Below the pieces are notes generated by a model. The model saw only the letters and a list, made by a program, of their open reading frames with translations. It was not told the origin of the DNA and made no database searches. Positions 51,413-61,853 of a DNA stretch of 64,000 bases are shown one piece after another. Position 1 is the stretch's first letter. Each line of letters starts with the position of its first letter. Both the position numbers and the translations under genes were made by a program. The stretch is from Sipunculus nudus (Eukaryota > Annelida > Sipuncula > Golfingiida > Sipunculidae), in the NCBI GenBank assembly GCA_026874595.1, contig CM049315.1:20412164-20476163 (forward strand), written 5' to 3'.

Positions 51413-51560
51413 GGAGGATTAAATTTTTAATCCTCCGTCATATGACGGGAGTATTATGGTATACCCACTGTTCATCCATCGGTCTGTTAACTTTAAGGGT
51501 CACTGCGATAACTTACAGGGGATGAATTTTTGTGACACTTATCATAACCACTAACCAACA
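51413..51560 (+). repeat. Palindrome-headed repeat start
   Basis: Two adjoining palindromes: 'ggaggattaaa-tt-tttaatcctcc' (51413-51436, 11-bp arms) and 'cgtcatatgacg' (51436-51447), followed by 'gggagtattatggtatacc' and 'atcggtctgttaac'. It has the plan of other repeat families in the window. Confidence 0.6.
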
Positions 51561-51561
51561 G

Positions 51562-51728
51562 CAGGGGCAGATTAAGGTAAAGGGGGGGTCCAACCCAGGA
51601 GGACTCATAAAATTCCTTAAAAAAAGGTTCCCAGGTCTGGAAAAGGGGGGTCCAAGCCATAAAATTTGGTCTAAAACCCTTAATACAAGTGTGCAACGAC
51701 ATCCCCCCCCCCCCTGGATCCGCTTCTG
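51562..51728. mobile_element. Small CAGGGGC-ended MITE (hAT-like?)
   Basis: Starts 'caggggcagattaaggt' with a G run and ends with a C run then 'ctggatccgcttctg', an imperfect inverted repeat of the CAGGGGCGGATCCAGGGGG type seen in hAT MITEs. No convincing 8-bp duplication, so the class is tentative. Confidence 0.45.
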
Positions 51729-52760
51729 AACAGGTTATCTTGCCCTTAGTTCATTTATAAAAATGGACAACATCCACAATATTTTAATAAGGTCATGGGT
51801 CACTATGCTACTTTGTGATCTCACCACAATAACTTATGGAGAACATGAAGGATTTTGATAAAAACTCATCAGAAAAGTTAATCAGTAAACATCTCACCTA
51901 AGTTTGATTTCCAACAAAATCCATGCCTAATAAATAAGATCACAGGTCATCATATTTTTTAAGGCACCTTGGTGACTTACCAAAAATCCTATGGATTTTC
52001 ATGAGACTCATTATACATTTTAACCAATGGAGTTTCTCACCTGAATTACCTTCTCATCAAAGTTAACGCATATTTATTGAGGTCAGAGTTCACCAGATAC
52101 ACAAAGGAGCATATTATGCATGTTTGCAGTGCTCTTTTTGATAGATGTAACAGCAAAATATTGCTCGGCCAAACTAAGAAAAAAAAAAATTTTTTTTAAT
52201 TATTTCACATCTAGCAGGTAGGACAATTAATGTCTGTGTATTAATTTCACATTTTGAAGGTTCAGAAGTGATATATACATTAAAGTAAGATTGAAAAATA
52301 TCAATAACTGGACCCGAATTACCTGATGTAAATGCAGTAAAACCCTGAATAAAAGCCATCACAGTAATATTACCACCCAAGCCATTATGAACACTTTTTA
52401 TGGTCCAGGTTTAGCATGACTGAGATATGACATGCCCATACCACCAAGAACAGTGGTCCTACATATGGCTATAATATTAGTATCTTACTTGTAGCTTTGC
52501 TGGTGTGTAATTATTGTTCACAAAAAACAGTGATGCTTGATCCTTCAATCTCCAACATGGCTGCACTGTTTACAGACTTCTCGTGCATTTGGTATAGGAT
52601 TCAAACATTTATGCCTTGCCTTCTCAGGGTGGGAAATAGAGGGTACACATGTGCACGTTTGCATGAAGATTTTCTTTTGTGCAGGTAGAAATTGAACCAG
52701 GGGTGAAGTCTGTTCACTTATTATCAACCAATGAATAAAATGTTGGTGCAGTATCTTTTT
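51729..52760. other. Intergenic, nothing recognised
   Basis: AT-rich; the 'gtcatgggtcactatg' and 'cttatggagaacatgaagg' phrases suggest diverged tandem wording, possibly the body of the palindrome-headed repeat that starts at 51413. No gene. Confidence 0.4.
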
Positions 52761-53765
52761 GTATCGCCAGACAAAGTCTGGAGATACTATGGTTTAGGCA
52801 CGGTTGCACCGCTGCCGCCGCCACAGTGATTTCGTTTGGACGCGATAACTCAACAAATATTTCCAGATCTTTACCAAACTTGACATGTACATAGATATTG
52901 GTGAGAGGACAAAGCCTATTCAAAATAGGGTCATGACCTTTTCTAGGTGAGTGACCTTGACCTTGAATAGGTCCATTTTTTGGGGAAATCACACAAATTC
53001 CTAAATATCTCAAGAAATCTTGCATGGCTTGACCAAAAATCAACTTGAAAAAAGATCTTGGAAACTGGTGGCTCCACCTGTTATAACTCTTCTGGTTTTT
53101 GTGCCATTTAATACCCCTATCAATGTCACTTAACAGTACTGTGAGCATTATAAGTTTAAAACTAATGGACAGATTTCTTTCATATTATGCATATACATAG
53201 ACATGGGTTTTGGGAAGATGTATATTTAAATTGGGATCATGACCTTTCCTATGAGAGTGGCCTTGACCTTAAATAATGCCATATATGGTGAAAATCACAT
53301 AAAATCATAAATATCTCAATAAGTGATGCATGGATTGGTCCAAAAATCAAATTGACTGAAGATCTTGGATGGCTTTGTCTTCTGCAGAAGACAGGTTGTG
53401 CCACCTTCTGTCCTTTTCTTGTTTTTGCACCTTTTAATACCACATAATTTGCAGTACACTGAGCATGATAAGTGAAAAACTGATGGACAAATTTCTTTCA
53501 TATAATGCATATACATAGTCATGGGTTATGGGATGAGATATATTTAAATTGGGGTCATGACCTGTCCTATGAGAGTTCCCTTGACGTTGAATAATGCCAT
53601 ATATGGTGGAAATCGCACAAAATCATAAATATCTCAATAAGGGATGGATGGAAGAAGCCATAGTGGCTAACCAAGTATTAGTATATGCTACTGTAGATGG
53701 GGGGGGGGGGGGGGAGGGGGCTATTCTTAAGGGGGGGGGGATTAATTGTCTGGGGATACTATGGC
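52761..53765 (+). repeat. Hairpin-headed repeat family B
   Basis: Begins with the inverted repeat 'gtatcgccagac-aaa-gtctggagatac' (52761-52787) and 'tatggtttaggcacggttgc'. Near the other end 'tgtctggggatactatgg' (about 53747) repeats the opening in direct orientation. Between them three units of about 220-350 bp share 'aaatcacacaaaatcataaa', 'tatctcaataag' and 'gacc...atgagagtggcctt'. Contains a G run at 53699-53715. Confidence 0.65.
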
Positions 53766-53854
53766 ACTTGCAGTGCCAAGAAATATCTAGTTTTCATGTG
53801 GCGTCCCTCCATGCATTTGCCATCTGTTCATCTTAGTGATTGGTTCAATGTTTT

Positions 53855-54600
53855 GGGCTGAAATTGTGCATGTCCATAGATCTTATATGCCTCCATTTCC
53901 TACTCGAGACTGAGAGGCGCAATCTGTGATCATTTTTGGGTGGCATTCATCAGTGAGTATGCTTTAGTTTAAAATCACTCATATCTCAGAAGTCTTTCAA
54001 TATAAAAGTCTGAAATTTGGCACGTCCATTCATCTTGGAGAGTTTTCTTGTAGACCAGACAGAGGGCACCACCTACCTTGCCATTTTCATAGAATACATT
54101 GATGCCCTTTTTTCATGAGTGGTTTGCCGTATTGGCCTGAAATTGTGCATGTCCATAGATCTTAGATTCCTCCATCTTTTACTCAAGACTGTAGTACCAT
54201 CTGCAATTGTTTTCAAGTGGCATCCATGTGTCTGTTGGTTTTGGGTGAAAATCTCTCTTATCTCAGGAGTGGATGGATGTTTTAGCCTGAAATTTTGCAT
54301 TTTCATCAGCCTTGGGTAGATTTCTCATTCACAAGAATAGTGGCACCAACTGCAATTACGTATTTGTAGAATATGTTCATGCATTTATCTCAGGACTGGT
54401 TAAATTTATAAGCCTGAAATTTTACAAGTCCACAGATTTTGGATACCTCTTTTACACAAGCATGATGGCAGTAACAATCGTTTTCACATAGCATAGATCC
54501 ATCATAGACCAGACAGGTGGTGCCAACTGTCTTCATGTTTTCATAGAATATATTGTCTTTTTCTCAGGACTGGTTTGATGTATCCATCTGAAAATCAGCA

Positions 54601-54658
<58 letters not shown>

Positions 54659-54770
54659 TCCATAGATATTGGAATGGTTTATCTTGTTTACAAAAAACTA
54701 CTTGGCCATCTACAAACAATTTTATCTGGTATCCATTTGTAGATCTGTTTTGGTGAAAATTGCACATATA
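53855..54770 (+). repeat. Array of GGTGG-TG-CCACC repeat, block 2
   Basis: Six or so units of 120-190 bp bearing 'gcctgaaattttgcat', 'cttgga.ag.tttct' and variants of 'acaggtggtgccaactg'. Interrupted by a TA microsatellite at 54603-54658. Confidence 0.7.
54603..54658. repeat. (TA)n microsatellite
   Basis: A TA run with one interrupting G at 54640. Confidence 0.95.
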
Positions 54771-54990
54771 TGGATTATATGGAGTTTAATGAGATGCCAC
54801 TAATTTGGAGTCATGTCAGGAACCTTCAGTGCCTTACCTCACCCTCTGTGATTTGGTGGATAACTGTTGTCGCTTGTCAACTGCCATTTTTCTAGTTTTC
54901 ACTCATAACCAGCAAACACCTGACCTCTAAAAAATATGCAGTATAACATATGCATAAACATGTATATTGTATATGTAATGGTGGACTGAT

Positions 54991-55625
54991 TTTTAGCTCA
55001 GCTGACTGTCCATCTTGCGCATTTAACTGACTCTCCAGTATTGAGAGAGCATAAATGAATTTGGGGTCACAAGGTCAAAGATCAAGGTCACAGGGCTGAA
55101 TATTGCTTACCTGTCAATAGGGGAAGATTCTGTTAAATTTTGGGGTCATAGGGTCAAAGGTCATGGTAACAGGGCCCATCTATTCACAAATAAGATTATG
55201 GATAATAATTCTTCTTTGGATAGACAGATTTACTTGATTTATAATGACCCACTACTTAAGTAAATTCATTTTGATTTTCAGGGTCCAGAGATCAAAGTTG
55301 AAGTTCACAGGAGCCACATCTTTAAAAAGATTGAAGATGAACTGTAAATCAAACTTTACATCCAAAACTTTCCATCTTCACACATGGCTTACTTGCCCAA
55401 AGTGAGGAAATCTGTAGATTTTGCAGTTACCTGGTCTGAGGTAAAGGTCACTTTTTAAAAGATTATTACAGTAATCTAAATGCTGCAAGTTAAGGATAAT
55501 AAGTTCTTAAATTTTCTGGTCACAAGGTCATTGGTAAGGTCACAGGACTGTCATTCTCAAAAATGTCTTTTAAAATATCCTTATAGACAAATTCAACTGA
55601 GCGTCGAGACCCATGGGTCCCTAGT
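54991..55625 (+). mobile_element. Family A element, short copy
   Basis: Opens 'ttttagctcagctgactg' and closes 'caactgagcgtcgagaccca' then 'tgggtccctagtt'. At 635 bp it shows both ends of the family close together; the interior repeats 'gggtca(c/t)a(a/g)ggtcaaagg' four to five times instead of the 155-bp unit of copy 1. Confidence 0.7.
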
Positions 55626-55826
55626 TCATTATAGTATTTGGACAAAAATATTGTTCTAAGGTACAATATTAAAGCTGACATTGCTTTTATTGCAAAAATA
55701 TTACTAGTCTTAACCATTTAACATGTTGAAATGCAGTGATCCTGCTAACAGATACTCATGCCTTCCGAGGAAAAAAACTTGCCCTCTCTGTGTTGGTTGT
55801 TTATATGACTGACTTGTTTGTTTTAG

Positions 55827-55922
55827 GATTTTAAGTGGCAAGGTCAAGGACAATGGGTGGCCTGTTTCATGTCAACAAGATGATGTTGCCTGTCAAGGCA
55901 TCATACTTCTTTGTGTGTGGAG
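55827..55922 (+). CDS. MFSD6: MFSD6-like exon 1 (start codon exon)
   Basis: Acceptor 'tttgttttag' ends at 55826, so at least one non-coding exon lies upstream. 26 nt of 5' UTR, then codons 1-23 to 55922; donor 'gtatgt', phase 1. Confidence 0.85.
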
Positions 55923-58900
55923 GTATGTGCTGCAGCATGAATTCATGTTCCTTTTTTTAAATAAATATTATATAACATAATTCATGTTATTTTTTAAACG
56001 TTTGTCAAAATGCTATATACAGGAAGTGTTTTAAGTTGTAATAAAAAAATAGTACAAGTAAATCTGTCTAAATATGTTCTTTAATTGTTTCATTGTAACT
56101 GCCAAAACAAAGTTTTGTGGATGCTATGTTTTTGACCTACTGTTCTACTGCTGCCGCGTTCATTTCCGGAATAGAACTCTGAGACCACTGGACAGATTTT
56201 TCAGAAACTTTACACAAATATCGGGTCACATGTGAACTGGTGCCAAAATATTTTGCGTTGACTTCTGACCTTTCCTCTCTCCAGTGTGTCCATCTGTGCA
56301 TCTGTTTTCACACATTAACCCTCATATCTTCTGACTTGTTTCACCAATCAGGAAAAAAAAAATTGCTCAAATGTACCCCTTGGATAGCTTTATAACATTC
56401 ATAGAAAATGGTGGCACCACCTGCAATCATTTTTCACAGCGTCCATCTGTTCATCTGCCTTGGGATAAATCACTCATATCTCTGGAGTGAATGGACTTAT
56501 CCACCTGAAATTTTGCATGTGCATTCATCCTGGATAGCTTTCTTGATTTTATGACAGGTGGTGCCACCTACATTCATGTTCAGGCTGCAGACAATCCAGG
56601 CTTATATCTCAGAATTTGTTGGATGTAAATTCACGAAATTTGCTAGTGCATAGATCTCACCTAGCTCTTTGTCAGACACAAAACTGGTGGCACCACCTGC
56701 AACAATTTTTTTGCACTGGGTTCATCTGTTTATCTGCCATAGGATAAAATCATAGGATCTCAGCAGTGGTTTGACTTATCTGCCTAAAATTTTGCATGTA
56801 TATACATCTTGGATAGCTTTCTCGATTTTGAGGCAAGTGGCGCCACCTACTTTCACATTTAGGCTGCAGATATCCAGGCTTCTATCTCAGGACTGGTTTG
56901 ATGTATCCTCCTGAAATTTGCATGTGTATAAATCTCACATTGCTCTTTATCATACGCAAAACTGATGGTGCCACCTGCAGTCATTTTTGCACAGTGTCCA
57001 TCTGTTTGTCTGCGGTGGGATAAAATCATTCATATTTCAGCAGTGGTTTGACCTATCTGCCTAAAATTTTGCATGTTTACAACTTGGATAACTTTCTTGA
57101 TTTTGTGGCAGGTGGTGCCACCTACATACACATTTCAGCTGCAGACATCCATGCTAATATGCAACACACCTCTCTCTGTTTCCTCTTGCCTCTCAATCCA
57201 TGCCTCACTTCACCAGTCCCACTCTGGTTTCGGCGGATACACATAGTCGCTTGTCAACTACCCGTATTCTAGTTTTATACATTATTGTTAGAGACTTATG
57301 TATATATCTTACATTTTGGCAATTATAATGATATTTATAACAACTTTTTTATCGCATTTAACTGATTATTGTTATATTGTATTGAGCAATATATGAAGTC
57401 TTTGAAATTGCTATTGAATCAGTTCTTGCAAATTGATCAAAGATTGTTATTATATGATAATAATTTATTAAAACAATGTAAAGGGAAAGTTATCTTAAGT
57501 GAAGTTGTGTTAATTGTGAAAATTTATTGCAATATCCAGCACTGTCAGAGAGACCGTGTAATAGAACTTAGTAAATGACTATGAGATATTTAAAAGAAAG
57601 AATTCTTGCCTTTAATTTCTAAATGTTTTGTATGCTTTAAAGTCTGATATATAAATTATGTTATTTATCTAAATTTTATTATTTTGTTAATTTTTTATTG
57701 TACAATATAACATTATTAATTTCAGCGGTGGCTTGCTTCTATCCATTCCTGAGTGTGTACATGAAGCACCTCGGTCTCAGCCAATCAGAGAGTGGTATAA
57801 TATACGGGACCATGCCGCTAATTGGTGCCTTGGTTCGACCAGTGTTTGGTATACTCTCAGACAAATTACAAAAACACAAACTGGTTCTCCTGATATGTTG
57901 TGCATTGACCGGGTTACTCAGTGGCGTCTGTTACACAGTGCCAAAAGTAGCAAAATCAACTCTAGAAGAAGTCTCAGGTGTCGGAGGTAATTTTACCTGC
58001 AACAGTGGTGCCATCTCCCTGCAGATCTGTGAACAGGATACCAAAACTGGGTCCGGTTGCGGTTGGGGTACTTCAGAAAGAGACTATATATCAGAAGGCT
58101 GTGTCTTGCACTGTCAATCTGTGAGTTCTAAAGTTCTCACTCGGGTTTATTCAACAAATATCTCTGAATTTTCAACAAATAACAGTGTCTCAGGTTTCAT
58201 TGGTAACTTTGCAGAGTCTTATCCAATGAGTGACTTCAGTATGAACAATGACGGAAACGATTCTGACGCCTGCAGTAATTTCGAAATCGTATCAATTAAT
58301 GGTACCAAAGATGTGTCTGGTTGCCATGGGTTGCCACTCCATCACTGCAAACTCAGCTGCCCCAAAACTGAAAAATTTGGGCTCTCCTTTGGAATCTTCT
58401 TTGCAATATTTCTCATGTCGTATTTCTTCTTTGCTCCAGTGTTTTCACTAATTGATGCTATGACGTACAGCTATCTAGGTGAGAAACGTGGAGATTGGGG
58501 TAAGCAGCGAATGTGGGGTACTGTTGGTTTTGCCTGCTCGGCTTTGGTCGCTGGATTTTTCATGCACACCTTCAGTGCAACCACTGCTGATCCTAATTAC
58601 TTGTACATGTTCATCATTAGCCCTTTGATGTTCCTCGCTGCCTCTGTTGCAGTATTCTTTTACAAAATAGACACAGCAGTGACTTGTAAACAGGTGTTCA
58701 AAAATACAGGCTCTCTACTATTACAAGCTGACGTTTCTCTACTACTACTGATGTTACTGATATTTGGCATGATCACAGGCGTCATCGAAGTGTTTGTGTT
58801 TTGGTTTCTAAAAACACTTTGCGCCTCCCAGCTCTTGCTCGGCCTGAGTGTTTTTATGAGTTGTTTGCCAGAGATACCCATTTTGGCTGTATCTGGTAAA

Positions 58901-61853
58901 GTTATACAAAAAATCGGTGAGGTGAACTGCCTTTGCATAGTATGCATTGTGTATGCTCTCCGTATGTTGGCATACTCATTACTATACAATCCATGGTATG
59001 TCCTGGCGATTGAGCCTCTGCATGGGATTGCGTTTGGTCTGATGTACTCGTCAGCAACATCATACGGAAGCAGAATCACTCCACCAGGAATGCACGGAAC
59101 AATCCAAGGGCTCATTGGTGCAGTGTATTTTGGTGTAGGTAAGAAACCATATTGAGAAAAAATGAGAACAAACCACAGAAGAACCCATAATTTGATGTAA
59201 ATGCTGACATTGCAAAATTTTTTTCATGAGTTAATGTTTTAGTACAACTTGTCTATTAAATTTATATCAGAGTAAGCATGAGCTAAATAGATACTTGCTT
59301 AATGTTAAAGATCTTCAGTTTACATTCATTTTACATTTCAAAGTTGTTTTTTTAAGTTATATAAACTTGCACGACAATTGAGGTGCTAACTATGATTTAT
59401 TTTTAAATGTCTGTTATAAGATCAACTCGATTTTTTGCTGAAGTGATATAAATAATGAAATAATACATTTATGTTTTTACATGTGATATTAAAGCTTTAA
59501 TCATATTTAAGACTAAAGGTTGTATAATTTTATGGCTACATAATGATACCTAGTTGTAAAAACACTACTCCGTAGGCATTTATATTGGACAGGTAAGCCT
59601 AACTTGAGTCATGATACCAGCCGTACAGGTGAATGTACTGCAAAGGTTATCCATCCTTTTGCATTGATATCATGGTAAACAGATGATAGGCCTAATTTAA
59701 ACATTAGACTACAAGTGATGAATTGACACAGAACTGACATACCAAGCTGAAAACCCATCCTCATGGCAATGAGTCATTCCCTGTATCACGTACAGATGTA
59801 TCGCGTATTGTCCAGTAACCCTTGAGAACCATGCTTTTATTCATGTTGTTGGAAATTCAACAAACAGAGGAATTTATGAATATGCTGAGCTGAAACAGAA
59901 TTTTTCTTGGACATGGTAGGTACTGTTAGGAAGTATAAAAAATGCTAATGATTGGTCTGGTTTATTTTGAATGACAGTGTACTTGTAGGCCATGCAGAGG
60001 TGTTAAAAATTAGGAAAATATCTTAACCTCATTGAACGTCACAGTTAGGTCGTTGATGCAAGACAGGGGTTGTAATTTTCTCCTTTCCAATGGAAAGACA
60101 TCAATACAGATCCCCAGGAAAAAATTGCCTTTTGGCTAAAGATGCATCCTACCAGTATATCAAACTTTTAGTCACATTTTGCTCAACTGTGTAAACCTGA
60201 TTCTGCAAATATAAATGGACACTTGCATGCATAAAGAACTGTATATTTTCAATTGTAACACTATTATATCAGACACACTATTGTGCACTGAACAAAAAAA
60301 TAAAGGACAATATAGGAGATGAGACCCTAAATGCTGGTAAGTATAAGAAATTAAAGACTGTTTTTATTTAAGGAAATATAGGGAGTGTTTGGAACACCAC
60401 CTCTAAAATATCCCGTTTTTGTGTCATTTTAGTTACTACTTAATCAGCTGTTGGTACAAAATAAAATATACCTTAATTTGACCCCTGCGAGATGTAAAGG
60501 TCAAAGACCATGTCACAGAGCCAAAATGGCACTATTTGGATGCCATACTGAAATGATATGAAATTCCATTTGACTATGACTAATATCAACCCCACAAGAC
60601 CATGACAAATAAAAAAAGTATGGTGTTACCATATCTCCGTGGTAGCATGATCATTATGAGCTCCAGAATCGAAGATTTCATAATGTCATATCCAAAAATA
60701 AGATGGATGTAAATATGCTTAATGTTCATTGCATTACAGGAAAGGGCATCGGCAGTCTGCTTGGCGGTGTGGTATCAGAACGCGTGGGTATAAGATGGCT
60801 GTTCCGCAGCTGTTCATGTCTGTCACTGGTGGCTCTGCTGCTTGGGATTTTGCTACATCTGTCTGTTATCAGAAAGAAACGCTCACAAGGGGGCACTTCA
60901 AAAGAGCAAGGTAGGGTCCTTACTGTTATAAGGAAGATCCAGTCTTATTCAATCTTTGCAAAGTTAGAACACTCCTGTCAGCCAAATTTTTGCAATATTT
61001 ATTTCAAGTTTATTTTGTTAGATACTAAAAACATATATGTTATCAATGTGAGTAATGTGATGACTAATTACAAGAACTCCATTTTCTTCTGAGGACATCG
61101 ACTACTAGAACTGCTACTGTTCCATCATACTAAGTTTATTGTACCCCGCTTCCAGGAGTGGAGGTTATTGATATGTGTTTGTCTGTCTGCTGTCCCTTTG
61201 TCTGTCTGTCAGGTTTTCGTTTCCATGCATTATCTTTCCTAAATATTATCCGATTTCATTCAAGTGTAGGTCAGTGACTGCTCTTATGCATTACTTGGTT
61301 GGAATTGGTTTTTGTGTGTCTGTCTGTCTTAAATTTATTCTCTTCAGCTCCAAAATGTTTTCACACCCAAAATTATGACATGTGTAACACACCCAGAATT
61401 ATGACATGAGTGTCACACCCAAAACATTATGAAATGTGTGTCACACCCAAAATTATGACATGTGGAAACATCTTCAGGGCACCATGAAAACTAAACACAA
61501 ACCACTTTAACAAGTGGAGACATCTTCAGGCAAACATTAAAAATGAAACATATTGATCAGGTAAGCATGAAAGACAACAAGAGGCAGAAGCAGGGGATTT
61601 TAATTACACAAATTTGCTTGTTAAAATTATTTTTATTTCATACTTAAGATACTGAACCAATGAAATAAACACTTTTACAGAAGATGCTGGGGAAGTGGGT
61701 ACTCCTATGATTGACATGAGCTCAGCATCACAGGGAGTGAGTGATAAGGAAGATGCTAAAACAGGTGTCAACGGCAGCGTGCCAAAGGATACAGATCAGA
61801 GCCCAATGCTCAATGGATCCAGTCGCCATGGAAACCATACAGAGGTAGCTTAA
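55853..61853 (+). CDS. MFSD6: MFSD6-like major facilitator transporter
   Basis: Multi-pass membrane protein of the MFS_1-like (MFSD6) family; substrate not established. Joining 55853-55922, 57726-59138, 60740-60910 and 61681-61853 gives 608 codons plus stop, all introns phase 1. ATG at 55853 has A at -3 and G at +4, a strong context. Features: 'SYFFVCGAVACFYPFLSVYM' (TM1), motif A 'GILSDKLQKH' (65-74), a Cys-rich loop (about 97-240) with five or more N-glycosylation sequons, the family signature 'GDWGKQRMWG' (279-288), 'PPGMHGTIQGLIGAVYFGVG' near residue 485, and a hydrophilic, Ser/Asp-rich C-terminus. Length is below that of human MFSD6 (about 790) and near MFSD6L (about 590); the sequence alone does not decide between them. 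Confidence 0.9.
55923..57725. other. MFSD6-like intron 1 with repeat array block 3
   Basis: From about 56270 to 57150 six units of 130-150 bp carry GGTGG-YR-CCACC motifs (about 56409, 56556-56569, 56686, 56836, 56966, 57110-57123), each with 'ttttgcacagtgtccatctg' and 'cctgaaattttgcat' phrases. The rest is AT-rich with nothing recognised. Confidence 0.75.
57726..59138 (+). CDS. MFSD6: MFSD6-like exon 2 (main transporter exon)
   Basis: Codons 24-494, carrying most membrane helices and the whole extracellular loop. Acceptor 'taatttcag'; donor 'gtaaga'. If the following intron were retained the protein would stop six codons later. Confidence 0.92.
59139..60739. other. MFSD6-like intron 2
   Basis: Contains the second copy of the dispersed repeat seen at 40790-40960 (here about 59850-60010). 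Otherwise nothing identifiable. Confidence 0.55.
60740..60910 (+). CDS. MFSD6: MFSD6-like exon 3
   Basis: Codons 495-551: 'GKGIGSLLGGVVSERVGIRW' and the last helix 'LVALLLGILLHLSVI' followed by basic 'RKKR'. Acceptor 'cattacag', donor 'gtaggg'. Confidence 0.92.
61141..61350 (+). repeat. GTCTGTCTG-containing repeat fragment
   Basis: 'gtaccccgcttccaggagtg' then 'gaggttattgatatgtg' and GTCTGTCTG runs at 61181-61210 and 61318-61328. Same general plan as the palindrome-headed repeats; lies in MFSD6-like intron 3. Confidence 0.45.
61361..61462 (+). repeat. ~30-bp minisatellite
   Basis: Four units of 'cacacccaaaattatgacat' with 'gtgtgt' spacers, about 220 bp before exon 4. Confidence 0.85.
61681..61853 (+). 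CDS. MFSD6: MFSD6-like exon 4, C-terminal tail
   Basis: Codons 552-608 and TAA. No membrane segment; acidic and Ser-rich ('MIDMSSASQGVSDKEDAK'), ending 'HTEVA', a possible class I PDZ-like end though weakly matching. Acceptor 'acttttacag'. Confidence 0.88.
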
